A stretch of 27,006 bases of DNA, from positions 1 through 27,006 of the IMG/VR virus record IMGVR_UViG_3300002835_005343; one strand, written 5' to 3'. The number at the start of each line of letters is the position of its first letter. The stretch's first letter is position 1. This DNA is from a virus. The translations under genes and the position numbers were made by a program. The notes under the pieces were generated by a model. That model was given only the letters and a program-made list of their open reading frames with translations, made no database searches and was not told the DNA's origin. This document shows positions 17,701 to 23,603 of this stretch, in pieces.

Positions 17701-20700
17701 TCTATTGAGTGCGTAAGTGTCATACTGTGCAGTTCCAGTTTTAAACTTTAGCGGATCTCTTCCGCCAATTCCAGTATTACCAGTTATATGAGATAGTTCT
17801 GGAGACAACTTTTTAAGAATTTGATTGTCAGAAAGTCCTAACGTTCTCATCTCTATTGCTGCAGGACTCTTTAAAACATTCGCCATTCTTGCGTTATATT
17901 CATCTAAAAGTTTTCTTGCTACAGGTCTAACAACATCTGAAAGAACTCCAAGACCTCCACCAGCAGCCTTGCCAGTTGATCTAAGATCTGTTATGAAATG
18001 GTTTGGTGCTCCGAACCTTCCTTCAAAGCCTCCACCAGCAACGAAAGATCCTTTAGCATTTGGAACAACTCCCATTCTGTAAAGAAGCATATCTCTAACT
18101 TGTTGTGGAGTTCTTGCATATTTTGCTCTTCCGTCTGGGTCTTCTCTAAACTTATCCATATCTGCTGCATGAATATATTTTGTTACCCCGTCAACATTGA
18201 TTGGGGTCATCTTAGAAATTTCATTTAAGAACGATGACTGCCTTGGTGTATCAAACCTTTGTTCTTTCATTGAAGGAGGTACAGGGGCTTTTCCACCATT
18301 CCACGCTGCTTCTATAACTGCCCTTCTTGCAGGGTCAACACCTTCTAACGCTTTATTAAAGTCATGTTTAAGTTGAGTTTTTAATTTTTCTATCAATACC
18401 TGTTGCTGATTTTCTGATCCGACTACATACTTTCTAATCTGTTCTTCAACAACTGACTTTGTTGCTCCAGAGCCAATACCTTCTTCTGCTTTTACAACTC
18501 CTTCGCCTGCACGGGCATGCATTGGGTGTAGTGCTGCCCAATCAGTCTTTGCTCCCTTTCTGAGCCTCTCAAGCATATTATTATAAGTGATTTGCTCTTC
18601 TGGGCTTAGGCTTCCACCCCAGGACTTAATAACTCTTTCTAGTCTAGGAATAGATGCATTAATTTCTTTTTTAATTTCAGCATCATATTGCCTTGGAGTC
18701 ATACCCGCAGCAATTCCAGATGTTTCTTGTGCAAAGAACTTCTTTGCTCCACCCTTTACACCAAGTAAGTTTATAATTGCTTGCTGCTCCATGCTTGGCA
18801 TGACTTTGGCAAAATCTCTAAAACCAGATGCCCTATCAAATACTCCAGCAGTTCCAACATCTGCCAATACATTTCCAGACAGATTTGGCTTTTGTAAATC
18901 TTTGTCTCCTCTGAGAGTAGATGCGACCAACTGCTTTATCATGTCAGACTTGCTAAACTTACCACTCATTGATGCTATTCTTGGATCATAAGGCGACTCA
19001 ACAACAATAAATTTTCTTTGCCCTGTAGGGTCTGTTGGGTCTATCATTGTTCTAATAGTTTGTTTTGGTGATACAAGTCCGTGAACATCTCTAGCAATTT
19101 GTGTAGCCCGAACTTCTGCTAAAGCAGTTCTTTCATCTATTGTTGGTTTTACTACTACGATTTGTCCATTAGGCTTTCTATATACCCCGCCAACTCCACG
19201 AGCAGGAAAACTTCTTCCTGAAAATGACTGAAGCATAGTTCCAAAGTTTGTAGGTGGCACATCTGCAAACCTTCCAGCCTTAACTGAGTCAGATATCTTG
19301 TCTAAAATTTGTCTAGACTGTGATGCTTCTTTAGCAGACTTTGGCATACCAACAAATACTGGCCCCTTTGGTGATTCTGGATGAGGCTCGCTATATCCTT
19401 GTCTCGCATCATCTCTTCTTCTGTATTTTGCTTGCTGTGCTTTTCTAACTGCTGCTGGACCGTCAGACAGTGGTATTCCACGTCCTGGCCCCCCAGGAAG
19501 TCTTCCAGCCATAAATCCTGGAACCTTATCCTGGAACATTGCAGTAATCAAACCTCTATATTTGTCTGTAGTTTCTGTAGGAATAACTGCTTCTCCTGGA
19601 GAAAGCATTGCTGGAACAACATCTCCTGCACCCTTTGGACCAGGAACGCTAATAATTCCTTCTTTGTATTTTCTAACTGGCGGTAATTTGCTTGTTGCTG
19701 CTTTTGCTCCGCCCATTCCTCCAGCAAACAATCCTGGATTTTGTGCTGCCATTGATCTCATTTGAGTAGACAAAGAATTGTAGGATGCAGCAAGTGCAGC
19801 AACTGAAGCCTTTTCAACATTAAATACTTCAATAAGCCTTGTGTGTGTTTGGTGAAGTGCTTGAGAGGCTGCAGCAGATTCTATCTGTTCTTGAGTCATA
19901 TAGTTAAACGATGCACCCATTACAGATGTTTGACCATTTAGTTTGGCAATGCCACCACGAAGCATTGCAAAGAATTTAATAACATTTGCAACACCGTTTG
20001 CAAGCAAACCAAATGTCATAAGAACAATTGGTCCTAAGCCTGCTACTACACCAACGATAGTTGCAACAACCTTTTTAGTTTGATCACTAAGACCATTAAA
20101 CTTTTCAAAAAGATTTCCAAAGAATTTAACGACTGGAGTTAGTGCTTCAAGGAATGCTTTTCCTAAAGGCATAATTTCTTGCTTAAATTGCTCTAGTGCT
20201 GCTTGAAATTTAACTCCAGTTGACTCTTCTATCTTTTTCATTTCTCGTTCAGATAAAATTGCCAACTCTTCTATTGATGATCCCGCTAACTGAAATGCTC
20301 TAGACGCTTGAGATCCATCTTTTGTTACGTTTTGAAACAGTGTAGACAGACGAGCAAACTGGAATTTGCCAAATAGTTGCTCGATTGCTCTTGCACGATT
20401 TAGTGGATCAAGTTCATCTAAAGCCCTTGCAAATCCAACAACCGTTCCCTTAATGTCTCCCTTGTTTGCTTCAACAAGTCCCTTAATATTAATACCCAAG
20501 TTACCAAGGAACTTGGCTGCCTTGTCTGATGGGTTAATTAAAGAAGCAAGACCAGACTTAAGTGCGTTAGCGCCTTCTGATGCATTAATTCCGCCTTCCT
20601 TCATTGCTGTAAGGAAGAATGCTAAATCTTCTACCGAACCTCCAAGTTGCTTTATGACTGGGGCTGCTTTTGGAATTGCAATTGTCAAGTCTTCAATAGA

Positions 20701-21723
20701 TAGAAGTGTTTGGTTTTCTACTGCGTTTAAAAAGTCAATTTTCTTTGCAAGATCTTCGCTAGAAATTCCAAATGCGCTTTGTAAAGATATTGTAGTTTCA
20801 AGTGCCTGCTGTTGCTCTATCTGACCAAGTACTGCTAATTTTGTTGCTGTTTCAACTTGAGCGGATAAAGCATCTCCCTGAAAACCTGCTGCTGCAGCGG
20901 TTGCTGCCATCTCCATTGTTTTGGTTACAGAGACTCCGTACTTTGTATATTCGTTTCCTAGTTTTCTTATATTCTCAACTGCTGCATTTACTTCTGCATC
21001 ATTTGTAAAAGCATCTCCATAAACACGACGGAATTTTACTATTTCAGCGTCCAACTCTTTAAATGCTTTTGCTGCGGAGGCACCAAACAAAGCCAAAGGC
21101 ATTGTCAAACCAACCATCAACTGACGGCCTGCCCACTGAGTATTCTTACCAAAGTTTAGAAGTTGTGTAGATCCCTGCTTTAGTAATTGATTAAGGAATT
21201 GCTGTCTTTGTGCAGCGTATTGAATTCTTGTTCCAAGTTCTGTAAACTTGCCACTAGCCATTTGAAGACTTTTAGGCATGACCCTAATTGCGTCCATAAA
21301 TCCAGCATTGGATTTATTCATTTGGATGTACTGTGCCTGTAGTGCCTTTACTCTGTCTCTACGAGCACGATTAATAATCTCTCTTTCTTGTGCAAAAGCC
21401 TTACCTAAAATACGGGTGTTGGCAGTTGCTGCTGCCATAGTGTATCTGTAGTATTCACGAAGAGATAGTTTGTTTTTTTCTAAAGCAGAAGTAAAAGCAA
21501 GTGTGCTTCCTGCTACCTTAACTTGGCTTGCAGAAAATTTTCCTGTAGCACCTATAGATTGTATTAGTTGAGCATTTAAACCCTTTTGGGCATTTGCTGC
21601 AGCCAGGTTACCCTCAGCAAGTAATTGATGAAACTTACTGAGGCCTGCCTGAAGTTGTCTTAGTTGTGCAAGAGCGGCAGCCGTATTAAAATTAATATTT
21701 ATATTAGAATTTACATCTGCCAA
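11692..21723 (-). CDS. Tape measure protein with long insertion and coiled coil
   Basis: This 3343-residue protein sets tail length and is likely ejected into the host with the DNA; the length predicts a tail near 500 nm. Residues about 240 to 465 carry the TP901-type tape measure core. Hydrophobic stretches near 548 to 590 and 1637 to 1708 could cross or pierce membranes. A VPAMLSPGEAVIP motif near 700 recurs as VPAMLTPGEFVMS near 3260. A kinase-like segment lies at about 830 to 1060. Residues about 2720 to 3020 form a long coiled coil, followed by a Gly/Asn repeat (3103 to 3129), a Trp-containing repeat (3136 to 3166) and an Ala-rich helix (3180 to 3223). The start is TTG at 21723, preceded by AAAGAGGTG. 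No lysozyme, peptidase or Rpf-like wall-degrading motif was recognised. It lies downstream of both chaperone genes, as expected. Confidence 0.95.
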   Translation of the reverse strand: MADVNSNININFNTAAALAQLRQLQAGLSKFHQLLAEGNLAAANAQKGLNAQLIQSIGATGKFSASQVKVAGSTLAFTSALEKNKLSLREYYRYTMAAATANTRILGKAFAQEREIINRARRDRVKALQAQYIQMNKSNAGFMDAIRVMPKSLQMASGKFTELGTRIQYAAQRQQFLNQLLKQGSTQLLNFGKNTQWAGRQLMVGLTMPLALFGASAAKAFKELDAEIVKFRRVYGDAFTNDAEVNAAVENIRKLGNEYTKYGVSVTKTMEMAATAAAAGFQGDALSAQVETATKLAVLGQIEQQQALETTISLQSAFGISSEDLAKKIDFLNAVENQTLLSIEDLTIAIPKAAPVIKQLGGSVEDLAFFLTAMKEGGINASEGANALKSGLASLINPSDKAAKFLGNLGINIKGLVEANKGDIKGTVVGFARALDELDPLNRARAIEQLFGKFQFARLSTLFQNVTKDGSQASRAFQLAGSSIEELAILSEREMKKIEESTGVKFQAALEQFKQEIMPLGKAFLEALTPVVKFFGNLFEKFNGLSDQTKKVVATIVGVVAGLGPIVLMTFGLLANGVANVIKFFAMLRGGIAKLNGQTSVMGASFNYMTQEQIESAAASQALHQTHTRLIEVFNVEKASVAALAASYNSLSTQMRSMAAQNPGLFAGGMGGAKAATSKLPPVRKYKEGIISVPGPKGAGDVVPAMLSPGEAVIPTETTDKYRGLITAMFQDKVPGFMAGRLPGGPGRGIPLSDGPAAVRKAQQAKYRRRDDARQGYSEPHPESPKGPVFVGMPKSAKEASQSRQILDKISDSVKAGRFADVPPTNFGTMLQSFSGRSFPARGVGGVYRKPNGQIVVVKPTIDERTALAEVRATQIARDVHGLVSPKQTIRTMIDPTDPTGQRKFIVVESPYDPRIASMSGKFSKSDMIKQLVASTLRGDKDLQKPNLSGNVLADVGTAGVFDRASGFRDFAKVMPSMEQQAIINLLGVKGGAKKFFAQETSGIAAGMTPRQYDAEIKKEINASIPRLERVIKSWGGSLSPEEQITYNNMLERLRKGAKTDWAALHPMHARAGEGVVKAEEGIGSGATKSVVEEQIRKYVVGSENQQQVLIEKLKTQLKHDFNKALEGVDPARRAVIEAAWNGGKAPVPPSMKEQRFDTPRQSSFLNEISKMTPINVDGVTKYIHAADMDKFREDPDGRAKYARTPQQVRDMLLYRMGVVPNAKGSFVAGGGFEGRFGAPNHFITDLRSTGKAAGGGLGVLSDVVRPVARKLLDEYNARMANVLKSPAAIEMRTLGLSDNQILKKLSPELSHITGNTGIGGRDPLKFKTGTAQYDTYALNRFIGKGSPRFEKILNWNNKGGANPLGLDPALLSDYKKAAEFMKTGLHPETPEQRALVAKAAELEAYAADHTAKGNKIPGVTLGKNAGINAKSLLAILKDRSIKPSRRIDLAAQSADKVLVDPRNEFKVNTDSGKESKLTNQNTGPKPAGASASSGSSRDQRTTSLGPSQTVATRRQLMNFRRGFASAPGFSMPGMVKGDPGLSKAAQGRITNAMQEQARLLKQRNNLTQKEINQALTQYRTRLIAAEVEKRNQHEKQKAMADERKQIAQSSQTAKEIARQQKADAKAAVKEKRMARQQKIGGFSGGASMALGTAGMGLMMAGQQTAGMAAMGASAVAGMAPMFAGMGPFGIALTAVAAAGGGLFLLDKVAKKAAESQSRLVDETSATTEKMKGIGALTGKVGATEIYARKRQASASDRYTTGFERGKEQFGATFFENEVGKDVMSGFIKNMQSGTDVAAKTMAIQLAGYVSDGIMSAEQAHSVASQIGINLNNTTLTSQISGQLLDLIGPSGEDLLKNPLEVRVKLVEEQRDLTKQLGSNFASQMEKDTNAFSRDNLLGSIGTMIPGGQIVQSILSGSATGKGYNFAEAFTQTDSEKMAASSAARGTQDLEFNQSQIDSLNAQYDKEVKILEVKKASTADSAKRKLIDDEISIIEGKRKDGLVTLRATNEQILKDQLAQFKIAQKRAATEGAFFDSLKDQVRLKAEATGQGDFADAFLKSSAALESKELEVKINTIVASGAIPTATATTLLDMFAGKEDELETFLDVTTKLQDPGKVTQLINSLGGFKGKKSKAVVKTIMAKIANADPEEADKLVSTINLMEKMDGKEINLEAFFEQEDAMDKLKKLQEELEVVEQMPTPITKEAISKLDTDGDGTVENMSSLLAVWDQWGNLPDETKKTVIQEYITVKKTIGQGDIDAFTKEKVKAAGGAGTVADYWASPAGQAAAIDAIAAERAMQSQKQAIASQKAGKFKDGDGDKTKKEDPYKSLLERLKNVRNAAINAAGGIEELNKALAAGNSKSVENKFRGVEQQMNAMKLNRQFIDFVMAQDPTEQAKYFTTAGPKIKKGKNKGRIVDPYNKKKFLPEGTKTGDVVLSKVGKTYNKGLDAAVVGEFNSAVSKSVLLLNEQEGVRRKLVAAGYDAVSIENILQDEYTTAAIFAGKITDEELKTNVELSKQLTNRQKINNLISKGSKAIQEQKDIAKIPTVVEFLKNQGVSGDSLRSIIGDPESLSEAISAMEDYQSNAAGAADRLKEIVAGLKAIQENSDIKVAIDFAVKTTAQQVQAGADAANKVMDAKRSIYNYLNLSQLSTATSEYKDGRPAQQVGKIATANVAARYAKAGADIPTVPEGATISSIRTAREANAKTMGLASTKLQQIQGRKAKIQSDIADQDKILSDAIDGVNKKYDDIIKGIQDNIKTMEKTIKGYQKDIDSKEKTLKEQFTDKIDAFNKENQALSNDLAIMDKAAEDINEKYDKQVEALQKVNELNQQIVESQGQQLNLADALTSGDIAAAARVAQEMRASSAANQGDALMQGLENARTNELDSLTNADGKTRKQITERQFEISQEIYKLETDPKRLEIEKQILDLKALITAEQEKIVLEQEKIDIQEEKRTEELRNQQALYDAAVIKLNEQLKIEEANEKVQTKILEDLEKQDEELASQEAYLVAIAEEAIAIDDTTGMTLQKWEETKDKVKDIKELAEAYAIALAAADKSAATTATSWSGILDTINKIPKSVTTDSIINEIRNITENITQYVTTVYVDGGNNGNSGNNGNSGNNGNNGNNGNSGNTNQAPGKAWISDGKGGWTKPPKPGDDYEWDDNKGWTKKVNNTNTGDKTTSEQNAADAAAAKAEADRLAAEAAAKKAADAWAAQKAADAAADATNELLNGGSWWNGTNYYRAKGGLINPMKFAMGGFAKGTDTVPAMLTPGEFVMSKYAVDSYGVDNLKLINSGKSPMGSVYNNTYALTVNAKTDASPNEIAQAVMSTIKQVDDRRIRGVSLNGR
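12337..12417 (-). repeat. Gly-Asn-rich tandem repeat in the tape measure C-terminus
   Basis: Short imperfect repeats (built on GTTGTTTCC-like and GTTGCC units in the plus strand) encode GGNNGNSGNNGNSGNNGNN and continue for 27 residues. The stretch likely forms a flexible linker between the coiled coil and the Trp-containing C-terminal segment. The units are near-identical, so copy number could change by slippage without breaking the frame. Confidence 0.85.
18544..19236 (-). other. Kinase-fold-like region (HipA/PI4K pattern) within the tape measure protein
   Basis: Tape measure residues about 830 to 1060 read like a small-molecule or protein kinase of the HipA/phosphatidylinositol-4-kinase type. 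GVGGVYRKPNGQIVVVKP fits a glycine-rich turn and the strand with the nucleotide-binding lysine (Lys859). LAEVRATQIARDVHG (868 to 882) fits the helix with the partner glutamate (Glu870) and the small helical Ala-Arg face. FIVVESPYD (905 to 913) fits the hinge strand. GDKDLQKPN (939 to 947) matches the catalytic Asp-x4-Asn pattern (Asp942, Asn947), and GVFDRASGF (960 to 968) matches the metal-binding Asp (Asp963) 16 residues later. These spacings fit the family, but no alignment or structure was run. Activity is unproven. Confidence 0.45.
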
Positions 21724-21743
21724 TTCTTAAACACCTCTTTATT

Positions 21744-22070
21744 TTATTTTGTTAACGAAGTCAATACTGCGCTGGCATCAGCGTTTTGAACACCTGATGC
21801 TGCATCAATAATTTCGTAAACTGTAGGAAGGTCTAGAAGATCTTCTAGGACTGCCTTGTCTTCTGCCAATTCTGGCTTGTATTGTTTCATTGCAATTTGA
21901 ACACAGTTCATTAAAACATCCATAGACTTATTGTTATCTTCTGATGCTTCTGCTAATAGTGCAAACTCAGCCATAAATGGTCTAAGCAATGCCAACTTGA
22001 GAGGTCTTACTGCAATCTCTGTTCCGTCGATTAGTGTGATTGTCTTCTTATTTAAAGGCTTGTCAGCCAT
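21744..22070 (-). CDS. Tail assembly chaperone, G-only paralog
   Basis: This 108-residue protein is the short tail assembly chaperone, which would coat the tape measure during tail assembly. It is clearly related to the N-terminal half of the next gene upstream: ITLIDGTEIAVRPLK aligns with IELFDGTELYITPLK, and LPTVYEIIDAASGV aligns with MPTIYKLLDYSAGI. There is no slippery heptamer near its end, and only 20 bases separate it from the tape measure start, so it cannot be extended by frameshifting into a T domain. It has its own extended -10 promoter (at 22096) and a strong AAGGAGGAACT ribosome site, suggesting high expression. Calling it a chaperone rests on the order just before the tape measure and on homology to the longer copy. 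Confidence 0.8.
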   Translation of the reverse strand: MADKPLNKKTITLIDGTEIAVRPLKLALLRPFMAEFALLAEASEDNNKSMDVLMNCVQIAMKQYKPELAEDKAVLEDLLDLPTVYEIIDAASGVQNADASAVLTSLTK

Positions 22071-22095
22071 AGTTCCTCCTTATAAGGTTTAGTTA

Positions 22096-22104
22096 ATTAT
22101 ACCA
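22096..22104 (-). promoter_or_regulatory. Extended -10 promoter for the short chaperone and tape measure
   Basis: The minus strand reads TGGTATAAT between the two chaperone genes, with the AAGGAGG ribosome site and ATG (22070) following about 20 to 25 bases later. The exact match to the 4581 site supports a real promoter. Confidence 0.6.
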
Positions 22105-22124
22105 TAAAGCAGGCTTATTTTTTG

Positions 22125-22805
22125 TTATTCGTAAACCTCGTAAGTGAGACCCATTCCGATTCCAAAACCAGCCTTTTCTGCATTTTTCCCCTGCAGTGCA
22201 AGAATATCTTTGCCATCTTTTGCAGCACCTTTGCTAAAAACTCTAGCCTTCATATCCTCCCAGGCGTTTTCTTTGCCACTAGCCTTATCTAAATCAACGC
22301 CTTGCATGGCAGCCAAAAACTTTTTCTGACCATAATCTAAATCTCTTTTTACTTTAAGGGTTGCAACTATCTCTGGCATTGACATTGATGACTCCAGTTC
22401 GTCATAGTCTTTCCAAATTCCCAGCAAAAATACCTCAGCCTCTAATTCTGCCAAATCTAACTCATCCCAGGTGGAGCCACTTTCTTTTGCTTGTTCTTTT
22501 ACTGGCTCTTCAGAATTTTCATTTATTCTAATTCCAGCAGAATAGTCTAATAGTTTATATATTGTTGGCATGTCAATATTATCTTCTAACTGTTCTTGAG
22601 TTTTAATGCTTGGATAATACTGCCTCATTGTAATCGTTGCACATTTAGATAAATACGATATTGCTTCTTCGTCATTTTTTGATTTTTTAACATTTTCAAA
22701 TTCTTCTAAAAATAACTTAAGATATTTTATTTTTAACGGAGTGATGTACAACTCTGTTCCATCAAAGAGTTCAATTATTGAGGTTTTGTATATTTCTGTA
22801 GGCAC
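22125..22805 (-). CDS. Tail assembly chaperone, continuous G+T fusion
   Basis: I place the start at GTG 22805 (226 residues); a TTG further upstream at 22835 lies inside the terminator hairpin and is unlikely to be used. The first half (up to about residue 100) is a G domain, paralogous to the 108-residue gene downstream. After a linker (ENSEEPVKEQAKESGS) comes a T-like domain with LDLAELEAEVFLLGIWKDY, MSMPEI, a KKFLAAMQGVDLDK stretch, and a GFGIGMGLTYE end. In most siphoviruses G and T are joined by programmed frameshifting; here one frame carries both. An extended -10 box ends 6 bases before the GTG with no ribosome site, so the message may be leaderless. Confidence 0.75.
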   Translation of the reverse strand: MPTEIYKTSIIELFDGTELYITPLKIKYLKLFLEEFENVKKSKNDEEAISYLSKCATITMRQYYPSIKTQEQLEDNIDMPTIYKLLDYSAGIRINENSEEPVKEQAKESGSTWDELDLAELEAEVFLLGIWKDYDELESSMSMPEIVATLKVKRDLDYGQKKFLAAMQGVDLDKASGKENAWEDMKARVFSKGAAKDGKDILALQGKNAEKAGFGIGMGLTYEVYE

Positions 22806-22820
22806 TATATAAGTATACCA
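22806..22820 (-). promoter_or_regulatory. Extended -10 promoter just after the terminator, likely leaderless
   Basis: The minus strand reads TGGTATACT, then TATATA, then the GTG at 22805. The -10 box ends 6 bases before the start codon and lies directly downstream of the terminator T-tract. This would restart transcription after it has been stopped behind the major tail protein. Confidence 0.55.
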
Positions 22821-22852
22821 AACAGAAAGGCCCAACCCCGAAGGGTTGAGCC
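22819..22852 (-). terminator. Intrinsic terminator after the major tail protein
   Basis: The minus-strand arms GGCTCAACCC and GGGTTGGGCC form a 10-bp stem with one G-T pair, closed by the extra-stable C(UUCG)G tetraloop and followed by TTTCTGTTT. It lies 20 bases after the stop of the major tail protein gene and would end most transcripts there. Confidence 0.9.
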
Positions 22853-22871
22853 TCTCATATATTAAGTTGTA

Positions 22872-23537
22872 TTATACGAGTGAACGGTCTACGATCTTAC
22901 CGTATGATGCGTCATCGTTTGGAAGAAGACGGAATGATACTTCAAACATTGAAGCCTCATCACGCTTTGCTGATACTGTTACGCTCTCAATTGAGAGTGC
23001 ACGGTATGCAACATAGATTCTTTCCTTTGGATCTAGAGAAGAACCAGAGCCTGGTCCTACTGCTACGATACCACGCTCTAGAGGAACGTCGCCAATGTCT
23101 CCTGCTGACATTTTCATGTCTAGAAGACCTGCTGTTGAATCATCTAGGTCGTCAACATCTCCTGCAATCGCTACTAGAAGATTTTCTAGTGTTGCCTCTG
23201 CGAAAGATGTATTTAGGTTAACTGTCATACCTTGCTTGAATAAACGAGCAACGTCGAGAAGTTGATCTACTGCTACCTCACCAAAATCAGGCTGGAATGC
23301 AAGTTCCAAACCATTTGATGTGTAACCGATATTTGCGAATGCATTGTCTGATGACAATGCTTCTTTGTAGGATGTTGTGCTTGGTGCTAGATCTGGAAGA
23401 TCTGTTGCTGCCTGAGCATCAGTAATCTTTCCTGCGTTTGCACCTGAAGCAATATATCCTAGCGGACCTGCATTATGCGTAAATAGTGCTGCTGCACCAA
23501 CGATAATGTTACTACTTGAACCACGGCTGTATGCCAT
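22872..23537 (-). CDS. Major tail protein (tail tube)
   Basis: The start is taken as the ATG at 23537 (MAYSRGSSSNIIVGAAALFT), preceded by AGAGGTGAG, giving 221 residues. A longer frame from 23582 lacks a ribosome site. The protein is beta-rich, with Gly/Ala/Ser-rich ends, FQPDFGEVAVDQLLD, and a closing ESVTVSAKRDEASMFEVSFR segment that resembles the strand finish of tube proteins. It lies between the tail terminator and the chaperones, which is the standard position. Strong ribosome signals, its own promoter candidate and a strong terminator just behind it fit the high expression needed for a tube subunit. Confidence 0.85.
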   Translation of the reverse strand: MAYSRGSSSNIIVGAAALFTHNAGPLGYIASGANAGKITDAQAATDLPDLAPSTTSYKEALSSDNAFANIGYTSNGLELAFQPDFGEVAVDQLLDVARLFKQGMTVNLNTSFAEATLENLLVAIAGDVDDLDDSTAGLLDMKMSAGDIGDVPLERGIVAVGPGSGSSLDPKERIYVAYRALSIESVTVSAKRDEASMFEVSFRLLPNDDASYGKIVDRSLV

Positions 23538-23586
23538 ATATCTCACCTCTTTCATTTTATTAAAAGGGGGTTGTTTCCTCACCTCA

Positions 23587-23594
23587 ATTATACA
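23587..23594 (-). promoter_or_regulatory. Candidate promoter for the major tail protein
   Basis: The minus strand reads TGTATAAT about 50 bases before the major tail protein ATG, with the GAGGTGAG ribosome site in between. The TG adjoins the -10 box without the usual extra base. The site lies in the spacer after the tail terminator gene. Confidence 0.4.
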
Positions 23595-23603
23595 TGACGT
23601 TTA

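Noticed and set aside
21740-21760. Possible frameshift site at the end of the short chaperone gene
   Set aside because: The A/T-rich end has no X-XXY-YYZ heptamer, and only 20 bases separate the stop from the tape measure start, leaving no room for a T domain.
22833-22835. TTG start for the G+T chaperone
   Set aside because: It lies in the terminator stem and has no ribosome site; GTG at 22805, just behind the -10 box, is preferred.
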